Shown one piece after another: positions 12,901-24,610 of a DNA stretch of 64,000 bases. Below the pieces are notes generated by a model, which was given only the letters and a program-made list of their open reading frames with translations, made no database searches and had not been told where the DNA came from. The stretch lies in assembly GCA_026122225.1 (NCBI GenBank), contig JANEZZ010001642.1:1364001-1428000 (forward strand), read 5' to 3'. This DNA comes from Heloderma charlesbogerti. Its lineage: Eukaryota; Chordata; Lepidosauria; Squamata; Helodermatidae. Numbering within the stretch: the first letter of the stretch is position 1; each line of letters starts with the position of its first letter. A program made the position numbers and the translations under genes.

Positions 12901-13029
12901 TTACGGGCAAAACTACAGCCGTTACTAGAAGCTGTTAACTTCATATCTGAATGAGGAAATATACATCACAGAACATTAAACCATTTATATTATATATATG
13001 TATAATATATATATATATATATATATTTC
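9961..13029. other. Flanking DNA downstream of RNF220
   Basis: Immediately 3' of the gene. It holds a G run at about 10370-10380 and an AT dinucleotide run at about 12990-13025. A longer RNF220 3'UTR could extend into its upper part. No TMEM53-like sequence, the neighbour I would expect from mammals, was recognised. Confidence 0.5.
12990..13026. repeat. (TA)n microsatellite
   Basis: An imperfect alternating TA tract just beyond the proposed RNF220 3' end. Confidence 0.85.
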
Positions 13030-13731
13030 TTTTAAACTAATGACTTTAATGCCAAAACTTTGCAGAACCAAGAAAAATATGGGTTTAATGTTCTCTGCTT
13101 TTTTTTTCTCTCTTTTTTAAAAAAAGTACAACCAAAAAAACCAAAGAAAAAAATAAAAAGGAAACATATTATTAGTATGTAATGTTGGAGTCTATCCCAT
13201 TTATACACAACATTGTAAACATATAGTCTATATTACATGTGCTTCGTTCTGCCCTTGTGGGTGTGTGGGTGTAGGCTTTTTCTTTGACTTAAAAAAAAAA
13301 CAAAAAAACCACTAGAACACCACAAATAAAAGAGGTGGAGAACACAAGTTACAGGCTATGAGAGTTCCTGCTGTGGAAGATCTAACACCTTTTCAGGTTG
13401 ACTTGTGGGATTGGGTTGGCTGCCTAGACACTCCCCTGGAAAGGCTTGCAAGTTGTCCACAATGAAAGCCCAGCTCTTGGAGAAATGGGACAGGCGCGGA
13501 ACTTCAGTTTGTAAAAAAAGGGGCAATTCACAATAAGGATTCTGGTTTGGCCTTCTCGTGGAGTTGGCGGCGCCAGTGACAGGTCTGGAAGCAGAGGCAT
13601 CGTGCGGCTCCCTCAGCCTCTAGTCCACATTTGGAGTCCCTAGTTTTGTTTTCAAGGGTCTTTTGTTGTTGCTGCCATCCTTTCTCCCAGTCCCCTATGG
13701 TACGGCAAGCTGGTCTGAGCAGCCATGTCCT
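13030..13731 (-). other. RNF220: RNF220 3'UTR (extent estimated)
   Basis: This is the DNA directly after the stop codon on the minus strand. It has no recognisable repeat insertion and is A/T-rich towards its end. Two ATTAAA poly(A) signals are visible on the minus strand, at 13089-13084 and 13050-13045, followed by an AT dinucleotide run near 13000. I place the 3' end at about 13030, but a longer form using a more distal signal is possible. The exact cleavage site cannot be read from sequence alone. Confidence 0.5.
13045..13089 (-). terminator. Two candidate poly(A) signals (ATTAAA) of RNF220
   Basis: Minus-strand ATTAAA occurs at 13089-13084 and again at 13050-13045, about 640 and 680 bases after the stop. 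No AATAAA was noticed between them and the stop codon. ATTAAA is the commonest natural variant of the signal. Confidence 0.45.
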
Positions 13732-13803
13732 TCATAAGTAGATGCGCCTGAGGTCCCCTGGAGAGGTGATGGTGTTGCACTGAGGGCAGAGCTTCTTGGC
13801 ACC
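13732..13803 (-). CDS. RNF220: RNF220 last exon, residues about 544-566 and stop
   Basis: The coding part is 72 bp: GAKKLCPQCNTI, TSPGDLRRIYL, then TGA at 13734-13732. It carries C549 and C552, the last RING zinc ligands, and the short C-terminal tail ending RRIYL that is typical of RNF220. The acceptor is CACATAG. The exon continues without a further splice signal into the 3'UTR at lower coordinates. Almost 14 kb separates it from the previous RING exon, so the RING is assembled from three exons spread over 16 kb. I recall Ala in place of Ser in TSPGD in mammals. Confidence 0.97.
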   Translation of the reverse strand, partial: GAKKLCPQCNTITSPGDLRRIYL

Positions 13804-15530
13804 CTATGTGGGATTGAGTGAAAACAGAGTTATGAAGAGCAAGGACACTTGCCTCAGCCACATCACAATAGAACAAAATACAAAAGGAGGCAGTCAGAAG
13901 TTACAAGTTGTGTCCTATAATCACAGGAAAGAGATCATATAGATCAGGTCTCAGTCTAGGGAAGTGGCAGACTACCGCTTCTCACATGAAGTTATTACCA
14001 ATGGTGAAAGATAACTAGGGGGGAAAGGAAGGAGCTGACTCATGGTTTGCCCGCTATCACAGCCCTTTTCACTCTCACTTTCAAACAGACTCTTTGAGCC
14101 ACCTACATTACTTTTTTTTGGCACTGAGATCTCAGGGTTTCTCTCATGTCTTCTAGGTTGCAGGGTAATGCTATTCAACAGACAGAGCATAAAGCACAAG
14201 TTGGGGAAGGCAAAAGCAGACAAGAGATGGCACCCTCCATGAAATGTGTGTACTCTCAGAATTTTGAATATTTTGGCAAGGACCAAGGTAGCACAGGCCA
14301 GGGAAGAAGATAAAATATGTCTAGGCAGCAGACAGCCTCTACTTATTTTCAAGTGCTTGCTTTACAATGCTGACGCTAGAAACGTTTTTTTTAAAGAAAA
14401 TTAAAAATGGAGCTCTAAAAGCTTATTTTCACTTAATTTTTTCCATTCTGTGATTGTTAAATATGCATAGCCCTGACCACAATTTTATTCCCTTTCACTC
14501 TAGTAGCCAATGACAAGAAACCCATCCTCCATGTAAGCATGCATAAAAAAACCCCATTTGCGCTGATAAGGGAAACTGAAACAAGGAAACACAAAGCCTG
14601 GGCAAGGAAAAAGACACTTGATGTGTGAGAACTAAATGAAATAAAACAGTGCCTGACACCATTTGTCAATTAACCTGATAGGGAGTGTTAATAAGTCTCA
14701 GAAACAGGGTCAAGATATACCTATCATCATCAGAGTGGCAGATGTGACAGAAAGCAGATGAGAAAAATGACAGACAACAGAGTTATAGCAGTGCCTTCTT
14801 TGGAGGCAAACACAGCCTCGGAAAGTAGCTGAGAAGTGCAATGAGATGGGAGTAAAATTAGCCTCTAACTTCAGCAGCAGAAAAATAGGCATGTCTCCTT
14901 TCCGTGAGCCAGTCTCCCTTTTGTGGTTGTGAATATACTGTATAGTACTGAAATCAGAGTTCACCTATGCAACGAAGTTATAGGGAGAAGATATTCAACA
15001 GGTAGATTCTGAGACAGCTGCGTAAAACAAATAAATGATTTACAAGCCTGGTAGGATTTAGAATATTAGTGAGGTGGTGGTGAAGATGCAAAACAACTTG
15101 AGCAAAGCCCTTTCGATATCAGTCTAAACAAGACCTATTAATATATTAAACCAGACAAAGTAGGGATATACATTATTGCCACGGGGGACCTGGGGGGAGA
15201 AAAGAAAAGTCCTGCAAGGAGTGACCCAAGTCTGTACCTATAACCAGAATTTCTTGTGCTAGCTCTCCAGCCTTCTTGTCCTATCAAGACTGTGCAATAG
15301 CCACGGCCAGACTTCCAGAGTAGGTCACTGCACCAAGCTATCCTTGTGCTTATTCTGTTTTTTTGCCACCAGCTGCTCTTGGTGGAGGCAGATGGGATTC
15401 CTTTGCCCTCTAGGCATTTACCCAGGGGTAAGACAGTCAGCAAAGGTTTCAGTCTTTGCAGGCCAGTACTTAGCCCGTCTTCCCTTCCTCAGTATCTAGG
15501 TAAGTGTAGCCCAAATGGTTTGGTTAATGG

Positions 15531-15542
15531 GGGGGGGGGGGG
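15531..15542. repeat. Poly-G run
   Basis: Twelve or so consecutive G bases, a likely site of length variation and sequencing error. Confidence 0.9.
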
Positions 15543-16130
15543 AGAAACCTTGAAGGAGAACTAGATAAATCAATCTAGCCCAATAATCCAATTAAGCAAG
15601 TTTATTAAAGTGAGGATAAAACAGGGTAGAGTAAAGGAAAGTAGTGAGTGTGCACAATAAAAACAAGAAAACAAATTGTACACCACAAATTCGGGTGTGC
15701 CTAAAATCTACACTGAGTAAGCTAGGAAAGCAGCTAGACTTACATCAGCATCCTTTGTTGACTTCTAGCAAAATGTCTTGCATTGGTCAATGTGGATGGA
15801 GAGGGACAAGGAAGAGACAACTGAAATAAAGCATTTTGCCTGATTTTATGCTGATTGGCAGGAGGTCGCTTTGATTGACAGGAGAAATAAATTGGCAATG
15901 GCATCACATTACGTAGGCAGTAGATGCCCAAGAAAGAGGGCAATTAGTGCCAGGGTTAACCTTGGGAAGGTGAGAAGTGGCAGGAATGTGCCTAATCCTT
16001 CTCTGCCAGACAGGTAAGATTATTTGAGGGGGTCCATAGGATGGGATGTGACAAGATGGTTTGCATAAAATGTTTCCAAGGAAAGCAAAAATGTCAGCTT
16101 CACCAGGTTGCAGGACATTCGTGACATGTG
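15535..16130 (-). mobile_element. Possible solo LTR remnant
   Basis: On the minus strand the segment begins TGTCACGAATG, has a TATA-like CATAAAATC in its middle and an AATAAA in TTTAATAAACTTGC towards its end, an order that resembles U3-R-U5 of an endogenous retrovirus LTR. A matching target duplication, a primer site and any viral gene were not found. The call is tentative. Confidence 0.25.
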
Positions 16131-16554
16131 GCAGGTCTAGGATCCTATTATGTTTCAATAATCAGTGCTGGCTCTAATGTTGCTAACCCCCATGGCTGCA
16201 GAAAACATGAAAAGCATGAACGGTTCACCCCATAGGTTTGGAGAATACAGCTTGGGGCAGGAAGCAACGGAGTGGCAGATCTCCCACCACATTCAAAGTC
16301 CTGCCAGCTCATGTTGGCAAAGGTGGAAGATGTGCAGGGACAATTTTGATAGGCTTTTCAGGCTGGTGGATGACAATATTTTAAATTCTTCTTCCCAATG
16401 GGGTATGGGGAAGTAGCTGTGCCAGCTCCAGGATGGCACAGCTGATGGGCTCAAACTGGGCCCATCTCAGTGAAATAAAGTGACTTTGGTCATCCCTACC
16501 AGAATCCCTGGCAGGGAGAGAGAGGGGCCTCCATGCTCTGCTCCATTAGTAAGG

Positions 16555-17115
16555 GGGCACCTAAAAACATAGGAAGAGCCATGCTGGATCAGACTAAGGG
16601 TCCATCTAGTCCAGCATTCTGTTCACACAGTGGCCAACAGCTGCTGACAGGAAACCCACAAGCAGGACATGAGTGCAACAGCACCCTCCCGCCCATGTTC
16701 CCCAGCAACTGGCGTACATAGACATACTGCCTCTGATATTGGAGGTAGCACATAGCCATCAGGACTAGTAGCCATTGCTAGCCTTCTCCTCCAGGAATTT
16801 ATCTAACCCCCTTTTAAAGCCTTCCAAATTGGTGACCATCACTATGTCTTGTGGTAGTGAATTCCATAGTGTGATTATGTTTTGTGTGAAGAAGTACTTC
16901 CTTTTATCTGTTCTGAATCTCCCATCAATCAGCTTCATGGGATGACCCCAGGTTTTAGTGTTATGAGAAAGAGAGAAAAATGTCTCCCTATCCACATTCT
17001 GCACAACATGTGTGATTTTGTACACCCCTTACTCACCTTTTTTTCAAGCTAAACAATCCCAGCTGTTATACTCTTCCCTTATAGGGGAGTTGCTCCAGCC
17101 CCTTGATCATTTTAG
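16555..17115 (-). mobile_element. CR1 LINE, 3' end of ORF2 plus 3'UTR
   Basis: A minus-strand frame at 17025-16765 encodes the end of CR1 ORF2: GHPMKLIDGRFRTDKRKYFF, then IITLWNSLPQDIV and a terminal LEGFKRGLDKFL. This fits the conserved ORF2 tail (RTDxRKxFFT...WNxLP). The 3'UTR follows down to about 16555 and has the GGTCCATCTAGTCCAGCAT segment shared with 61715-61935. It is 5'-truncated. Confidence 0.85.
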
Positions 17116-17230
17116 TTGCCCAGCAACATCAGGAGGTTAGGTCAGCACTCTCAGAAACCAAATAGGATCTGGGGAATAAGGTGTCCCAGAACAACTCTTC
17201 ACACTTCTTATGTCCACAGTGGGCTGGCTT

Positions 17231-17520
17231 GCATGATCGAATAGCCCACTGTGGCTTATTTAAATCATGGTGGGTTGTGGCATATGCCAGGAGGAATATG
17301 AATATTCAACGCCCATGTCATGTGAACCCAGGCAGCAGGGTTGTGTGAGGGTTAAACAACCCTCACACAACAACAGACTATGGGTTATATGAAGGTTGTT
17401 TGACCCTTGCACAACCCTGCTCCCTGGGTTCACATGACATGACAAGCTGCGGCCAGGTGTTGAATATTCAAATCCCTCCCAGCATGTGCTGTGGCCCAAT
17501 GTAGCATGTTTTGATTATGT
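17231..17520. mobile_element. Foldback MITE-like element
   Basis: The whole unit folds on itself. The left part (ATGAATATTCAACGCC, GTCATGTGAACCCAGG) is complemented by the right (CCTGGGTTCACATGACATG, TGTTGAATATTCAAA). At the core lies a perfect hairpin, TTGTGTGAGGGTT, AAAC, AACCCTCACACAA. There is no coding capacity. Related cores occur at 34376-34575 and 63692-64000. Confidence 0.7.
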
Positions 17521-19264
17521 GAATTGGTCAATGTGTCATGAGCCCCAACCGTATTTTTTTTGCAACCTATACCAACTCCTGACCTAATAATCATGAAAAA
17601 ATCCATCTATCCATTAACCCTGCTCAACAACACAACTACTATGCACCCAGGATGTTAGCTTTGGATATGGGAGACTGTGTCTCTAGTCCTTGTTCAGTGG
17701 ATAATCTTGTACAAATTTCTGTTTAAGCAAAGTCTATACCAGAGAGATGCTTGAACGTAACTGAAATAACTGTAAAGCACTTTTACACTGTGAACTGGTA
17801 TACAGATGCTAAACAAGACTAAAGCACGAAAATAAAGGAAACTTAATGTGAACCATTTATTCTGAGAACAATCCTCACCCCCAGTCATACAGGGAAACTG
17901 CATCTCAAATGGCAAACTACAAGACCTGCTGATTACATCCAGGGATGTGGGCTGGGAGAGACGGACGTTTAAGGCACTTGCAGGGTCATTCTTCCATTTA
18001 AACATTTTCTCAGTCCTACATAAAGCACTAGTTACATGAGGCAATTAAACATGTCTCATGCACTGGCACAGAGCCAATGAAAAAGGACTTCCTTCCCCCA
18101 ACCCCATCTCGCTCACCTGCCAGCTGGGGTTACAAAACTTTTCCCTTGAAATAAAAATATTGTGGAATAATAAGCCACACCTGTTGGACATGGAAAAAAA
18201 AACCTGAAATGTCCTCCTGCTCCTTTCATCGTGGCCCCATGGAAAAGCCTTGATGGGTAACAGCAGTGTATGCTGCACTGAAGGCCACCTCAGCTTTTCC
18301 GTTATAAACCCCAGTTTTCCAGAGTTTATAAAACCTGGCTGCAAAATGTAGCTCCAGGGCTGAAACACAGCACCAAAAAGGAATGATGAAGAGAAGGTTT
18401 TATTTGCCCCCACGCATTCTTAATTAAAATTTGGCAAGTGATTGATCTAGAATGTGGGCTAATCACTTTGGGGAGTTTGAAAAATAACGAGTACAACCCA
18501 CTTTGCAAAGTCATTATATCTCACACCATGTCAGGAAAGAAGAGTGCTTTGAGAAAAAGATGGAGAATTTTGCTTTAATCCTCAGAAAACTAAACATTTG
18601 CAGCCCAAGATAATTCCATTTCCTGTTCTAAAAAAAAGTGGGGAGCTTTGCCAGTGGAGATTAGGGAGAACAACAAGCTCATCAGTGCCTTGACCAAGAG
18701 AAGTATGCAACCACCATGTTATAGATGGGCTGGGGGGACCCAGGTGCACATATCAAAGAATGGAGAGAGTCAAGACCACAAAATTCTAGAGCATTAATGG
18801 AGCATAAAATTTTTTCTAACACCCATGCTATGCTGTCACACAAGTCTGCATAGAGTGTATGGAGGAAGAGAGAGATATGCAGGGAACGGCTTTAAAAACA
18901 ATGTGAAAGCCAGGTAATAGGGCCGGTGCTAGTAAGAACTTGATGTGTTCTTACAAAGAGTGAGGTTGAGCACCATGGCTTGTCCCTATTGACCCTCCTT
19001 CCCCTTAACTTTATTTTCCCTTTGTCCTTGTATGTATCATTACCCTCTCAACTGTAAGCCTGAAGGCAGGAACTACACTGCTTTTAATTTTTGTACAGGA
19101 CCTAGCAATTTCAGGCACTTCATACATTTATCACCAAACAACTCACCAATAAATGATGCAGCCATACAATACATGACTTTTTTTGTTTGGATTGCATGCA
19201 GTTCCAGCATTTGGAATTTTTCACAATTTGGAACACTGTGGCAATGATCAGTACAAATACACTT

Positions 19265-19470
19265 ACAAAGCTTCCTTATGCTGAATCACATTGGACTAAC
19301 TATCCTGGTACTATCTAGTCTGACTAGCAGTGGCTCTCCATAGTCTCAGGCAGCAGTCCCAGCCCTGCTTCCTGAGATTCTTCAACTGGAGATGCCAGTG
19401 ATTCAAACTGGGGCCTTATGCAAAAAAGCATGTGCTCCACCACTGGGTTATGCCTCCCCCACCCCGCCCC
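19265..19470 (-). mobile_element. tRNA-derived SINE, minus strand
   Basis: Read on the minus strand it starts with a Pol III A-box-like CCCAGTGGTGGAGCACATGC and a B-box-like CAGTTTGAATCAC, then the body common to the copies at 44752-44940 and 52300-52525. This copy is diverged and was presumably moved by a LINE. Confidence 0.7.
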
Positions 19471-20055
19471 CACAAAAGTAAATGAGGAGGAGAGGTTATG
19501 ATTGAACGACTCTTGGGTTATATGGAAAGGAGAAAATTCTCTACAGAGACTGCCCGGAAGGTAACAGGAACTCCAACTTCTATACACTAGAACCCCTTTT
19601 AGGTGTTACCTGTGCATTTTCCAATGTCTCTTGATAACCAAGATAGCACAGAAAGTTCTGCTTTATCAAAAAACATATGCTGAGATCCCAGCAAATTCTG
19701 CACTCTGTATCACACAGTTCTGTTAAAAAGCAGGTGAAGAAACAATTTGACATCAGAGGATAAGAGGAAGGTGCTATACAATGAGGGGTTTGTCAGATGT
19801 TCCCTAACAGGTTGGAAATCTCTAATCACCAGTGGAAACTGATTAGGATTCTGACAGCAGATCTGAATGGATGATCAGCTCAGAAGAATTCAAGGATCCT
19901 GGGAATTTTTAAAGAAAACAGGTTTTTTTTTTTGCTTCAAAATCTAGTTTTATATGCTTTTATACAGCTGTATCAAAACAGGCACAAAGAGCAGCCTTGG
20001 CTTAGATGCACCAGCCTAATATTATTTAGGGCTAATTTCCAAGACCCTGAAGGCA

Positions 20056-20750
20056 TGTTGAACTGGGAGTACATGAGGCACGTGGGGAAGATAAGGCTAT
20101 AAGACTGCTTCACTGTATACTCAAGTTTTGATTTTTTATTCTATACATTTAGGGGAAAAATAGACATATACACACACACGGATAGTTTCCCTATAATTAA
20201 TGAAAATATCAAAGGTGAATACATAAGAGATTAATTCATTACAAGTGTAAACAATGAATAACGACATACATCATCTCCAAAGTTATCTTTCCAAAAATTA
20301 ATAAAGTTGACAATTTCCTTATGAACTGATGTTTAAATATTTGCTTATCATGAGCTTGGATATAACATGTAAATTACAGCTATATCCCAAATCCTGTAAA
20401 ACCAGTCTGATACAGGCAGAGCAGTTTTCTTTTTCCAGTACATAGTTATTGACGTTTTGGCTGCTGTTAATAAATTTGTAATGAACTCAACATCAATTAT
20501 ATCTACAGAACCTTCCAAATAATGCAATAGTACCTTAGTGGTTCATTTGGATTATAACCTGTAATCTGTTCAATATAGTCCAATAGTAATTGCCAAAATT
20601 TTTTTTTTTTAATTTTGTCACAACTCCGAAATATATGGGAGTACATACAAGGCACATGGGGAAGATAAGGTCGTATGACTGCTTCAATGTGTGCTCAATT
20701 TTTAATTTTTCCTCTTGACATTTTACTGCACAAGTGATCAGTAGTACCAT
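20056..20750 (-). mobile_element. L1 LINE fragment, end of ORF2
   Basis: On the minus strand at about 20500-20350 the frame reads VEFITNLLTAAKTSITMYWK, then VSDWFYRIWDIAVIYML. This matches the C-terminal part of L1 ORF2 (LLTAA...I...W.....P....W). Stops and indels interrupt it. A segment of about 75 bp occurs twice in the same orientation, at 20056-20130 and 20636-20710. Confidence 0.75.
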
Positions 20751-22089
20751 GATACAGTATCTATGACTGTTGTAATATCAGGACCTGGGCATGAGCTGAA
20801 AGAGTCGCCCCACTACCTATACTACATAGCAAGATTTCAAGTTCATGCAAATCCTGAGAAGGAAGTCTGGTATTTGGAAAACAGACCTTGTTTTTCTGCT
20901 ATGAATTTTCATTTTATACATGTGGAGGAAGATGCTAATACCTTCCTATGTCCCAAATTGCTCTACTGTTTTACTTTGGGAATACTTGCTGTGGCTGGAT
21001 TTGTCTGTTGTGACCAGATGGGAACCACTGAGGACTCGCAAACAGCACTGAATTGTTCTCCTCATAGCTGTGGGTAGTCCTGAAGTTGCTCCTCCTTTCA
21101 TCTAACTCCACAGCCAACTTCAAACACTGTTCCCTTTCAGAAATATAGTTACTGATATATATTTTTTTATGTCAGGACTGTTACAGCTATAGTTCCCCAG
21201 GTGGAAAATCAGAAAGCAGCAGAATACTACTGTTCTTGTGGAGATGGAAATGATAATGATGGAAAGAAACTTCATGCGGTGAAAGTGCCATATTAATGAT
21301 TAGCACAGCAGTGCAGAATATCTGGCCTGTGGGCATAATCTGCCCCGCAGAGCTCTGTTATCCGGCCCATGAAGCCTTTCCTGGTTGGCACAGCCACGTT
21401 TTGAAACCACACCTCCACCTAGCTTTGATCTGTTCTTGGGGGCTGCCAAAGTGCTTTTAGAGGAACCTGGGACCATGCAGCAGGAAGGAAAAGCGGGCTG
21501 TCATGGCCAGCTTTCCATGTTTCATTGTGCTGCAAGCTTTGCAGCCAACCCTTCCTGCCTTATGTTTGGCTCCCTGCCTTCACTGTTCCTCAGCAAGGCA
21601 AAAAAAAAAGTATCTCCAAGCTTTCTACAGGTGGAAACTTTTATAGTAGAAACTTATTTTTCAAAGATTTGAGATAAAGGCTGCTGTTTCCCCTAGCTCA
21701 GAGCTACAGAAAGGTCTGCCTTTCAGGAGCTCTGAGTTTGGAATCCCAGCCCTCATCTCCCATCGTCTATAGATACTTCCTTGGTTTGGCTGCGATTTAA
21801 ATAATGGAGACAAATAGTGATGGGGGCTGCTTTTGCGGGATGGCTTACTTTTGAGAAAATGCTCCAGTTTGCTGGCAGTATTAAGACTATTAAGTCAGTC
21901 AGTCACTGAGAAATGAAGAGGAGAGGGGAAGCCTATCCTTCTTTTCATCTTGCATTGCCTCAGTTTTGTTTTCTGCCCTTGAGAGAAATTCAAAAGGGGT
22001 GGGGAGGAGGAAACTGTTCCTCTCTTTCTTGGGGATTCATTGTAAAATCCTCTGCTTTGCTTGTGCTTTACATTTTGCTTGTGCCTTGC

Positions 22090-22500
22090 AATGCAATGCT
22101 TACTTCTGAGTAGACATGCACTGTGCTAACCTGCCGTTACCTGTAAAAGGGGGCAAGTCCCTAACACTGGGATGTGCTCTATTTTGCTTTGGCTTACCTC
22201 TGAGTAAACATTTTTTGGGTTCTGTGTAAACATCCGGGGGGGGGGGGAGCAATGGCTTGCTTCTGGGTAAATAGCATAGGACCTGACCTGCAGCTTACTC
22301 TTTTGAGTGTGTGCGTGTGCGCATGCGTGCGCACGCATGAGAAAAATAGCTTTTTCTTTCAAGCTGTTGCTTGCTCTTGCTTACTTCTGAGTAAACATGC
22401 ATAGGACCTGAGCTCTTGCTTGCTCTTCTAAGTAAACATGCATGGGGGAGGGAAGAAACAGCTTGCTAACTTCTGACTAAACATGCATAGAACAGAGAGA
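22090..22500 (+). repeat. Degenerate repeats of GCTTACTTCTGAGTAAACAT
   Basis: Six variants begin near 22100, 22190, 22252, 22377, 22405 and 22460, spaced 28 to 125 bp. The same motif is the core of a palindromic repeat common in squamates, one copy of which lies at 26705-26815. Confidence 0.75.
22306..22338. repeat. Alternating purine-pyrimidine tract, Z-DNA candidate
   Basis: Strict alternation of G/A with T/C over about 33 bases, including GTGCGCATGCGTGCGCACGC. Confidence 0.85.
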
Positions 22501-22789
22501 TTGGTAGACTGGTAAAATAAATAACTGAATTATTCACCAGGCTCCACCCTTTGGCCACATCTACAATCTGACTGCAGCCGCACACCCGTTGCTTTAGACC
22601 CCACCCACCGCTGGAGTGGGGCTCCCAAGACCCTTCCAAGATTTGAATTCATCCCTTGGGCCCAAAATGATTCTGCACTCTTGGATTAGCAGGTAAAACC
22701 ACCACCCAGAGCCAAGGATGCTACAGTCATTCCTGTGCAGCCAGTCGAAAACAGAGGGCAGGAAAAGCTTGAAATCAGTCCTTCATTTA

Positions 22790-23540
22790 TTTCTGTGTTA
22801 GCGAACACTGAATATACTTGGGCTCAGGCAGGCACATGTTTCTCCCTATCCAAGTTTTAAGAATGTCATGCCCACTTTGCTTCCAGTTCCTTTATTTAGC
22901 CCACAGCACAAAGTCATCCAAGCAAGCATTTAGCCTGGTCATATAAAACACAGACACAGAAGGAAAAGCTTGGTTTTTCCCTAATGGGGGAAGAATGGCA
23001 GGCCTCCAGAAATGTTCAAACATGTCAGGAAGGAAGCTCAGCGAGCCAGCCTCCCTACCCCCCATAACTCCCATTAAGTGCAACAAATTGTTTACTGCAC
23101 AACACAAGAAATATGCTGCCCCCTTTGCAGAGCACATTTTTCCATGTGTGCTATACACACAGGGCTCTTTGCACTCTCTTCACCAAGAGGGAGGCAAGCT
23201 TTGCATCCAGAAAAAGGTAACTTGCGGCAGTTATTAAATCCATTATCCCACAGTTTCTCGCTAGATTAAAAAAAGCAACATGCACATACAAGCGTCTCTT
23301 TTGTGCCCAAAATAAAAGGAGATACCTTAATTAGAACAATGCAGGATGGTGAGTATGAAACACCCAGCCCAGCTGCCGCATGCCATTAAATTCATAAAGA
23401 GGAGAAGGGGGAGGGAAGGGCAGCCTTAACGAGATTACACACATTGACTTTGATCAAGACACAAAAGCACTACGGCGTTCCAGGGTTTTTATTGGTGTCT
23501 TCAGGCTACATTTTAATGGTTACATTAGAAACATGCGAAC
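22790..23540. promoter_or_regulatory. Candidate intronic enhancer block
   Basis: A repeat-poor stretch next to the hAT-like element. It contains CCTTAATTAGAACAATG (homeodomain next to SOX-like), ATTAAATTCATAAA and GACTTTGATCAAGAC (TCF/LEF-like). Site density suggests but does not prove regulatory function. Conservation was not testable. Confidence 0.35.
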
Positions 23541-24016
23541 ATAGGCAGAGATTTTTTTAAAAAGTGAGAGAGGGAACAGCGCCTGCCTTGCAAAAGGCCC
23601 TCTTTAATAACTTGTGGGCTGTAGGGAGAAGGCAAGAGCTGGGGAACAGATGAGTGGCTGCTTATTAATTGCTTCCCCTGCACAATTCCCAACTTTGTGC
23701 ACATTCCCTGCACTGACTGAATACAAGATTTAGAGTTTGGTGGGGCATCAACTTGAACATGCTCCTCCCCTCACTGATATCTCCATACTCAAGTTTTAAA
23801 TACTGCTCCCCTCTGAAAATAGTTTTTGCTGCATTTTCTTTTAATAGGACTGCCTTGGATGTCACTTTTAAAAGATACAGGTGGGCAATCCTGTGTTTCA
23901 CTCAAGATGCACGCAACCTTAACATATGCATATATTGCCCAGGGAAGATGTGCATGATCTTGCATAAGTACTGGAGTTTTGCTGATCCTCTGCCTTCACT
24001 GGAAAAGAGACACATT

Positions 24017-24412
24017 GACCAGGTTCACCCATGGTGAACAAACCATGGGTTGTTCGTGAGTGTGCAGGAGAGAGTGAAGAAGCTGGCTCCTGATCACTTG
24101 CCCAATTCCACTTTGCTAAACAGCCCTGGAACAACCCATGAAAGGGAGAGCTTTGTGAAATGTCCAAACCCAAGATTATGGTTAAGTGCGCTCATACTGC
24201 TTTAAAACAGGGTCAGTTGTTGGCTCATGAATCCTGGTTTGTTTGGGTACACTTAACCATAATCTTGGATTCAGTTGTCACATGAAGCTCTCCTTCTTGG
24301 TTTGCTTACCTGCTCACACCAAGGGAGGAGTAAACAGGTTGTATGCACTGGCACACAGCACATCATGGTTTATTAAGCCAGGATTCCTGGATTATCGTTG
24401 CATGTGAACATC
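24017..24412. mobile_element. Foldback DNA element
   Basis: The ends GGTTCACCCATGG and CATGTGAACATCC are roughly inverted. Inside, CCAAGATTATGGTTAAGTG near 24171 is exactly complemented by CACTTAACCATAATCTTGG near 24250. Several smaller palindromes (for example TTCACCCATGGTGAA) lie near the left end. No open frame of note. Confidence 0.6.
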
Positions 24413-24509
24413 CTAGTATCTCACAAGAATACAAAAATTTGCTTTGCTTGGATAATATAACATTCAGGATCTGTGAAAGCGGCACTGTGGACATCCACTT
24501 GATCATCTT

Positions 24510-24610
24510 AGGATATGATATATTATGATATGGATATTACTGTTTCGTTGTACACTGCCCTGGAATATAATTTAATGAAGGGTGGTATAAAAATGTTTTA
24601 AATAAATACT
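24510..24610 (+). repeat. LINE 3' tail
   Basis: Ends in GGGTGGTATAAAAATGTTTT and AAATAAATAC, the common 3' end of L2-type LINEs in reptiles. Only the tail is present. Confidence 0.6.

Larger units (their letters stand above)
21306..22683. mobile_element. hAT-like non-autonomous DNA transposon, 1378 bp, perfect 8-bp TSD
   Basis: GATTAGCA at 21298-21305 is repeated exactly at 22684-22691. Between them, CAGCAGTGCAGAAT at the left end matches the complement of the right end (CAAGAGTGCAGAAT) at 12 of 14 bases. An 8-bp duplication with CA-starting short inverted repeats fits the hAT superfamily. No transposase remains. Its right half (22090-22500) holds six irregular copies of a GCTTACTTCTGAGTAAACAT motif and a GT/GC alternating tract. 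Confidence 0.78.

Noticed and set aside
13972..14352. 126-codon minus-strand frame upstream of the last RNF220 exon
   Set aside because: It would need the intron to be retained; it does not match RNF220 and has no known motif.
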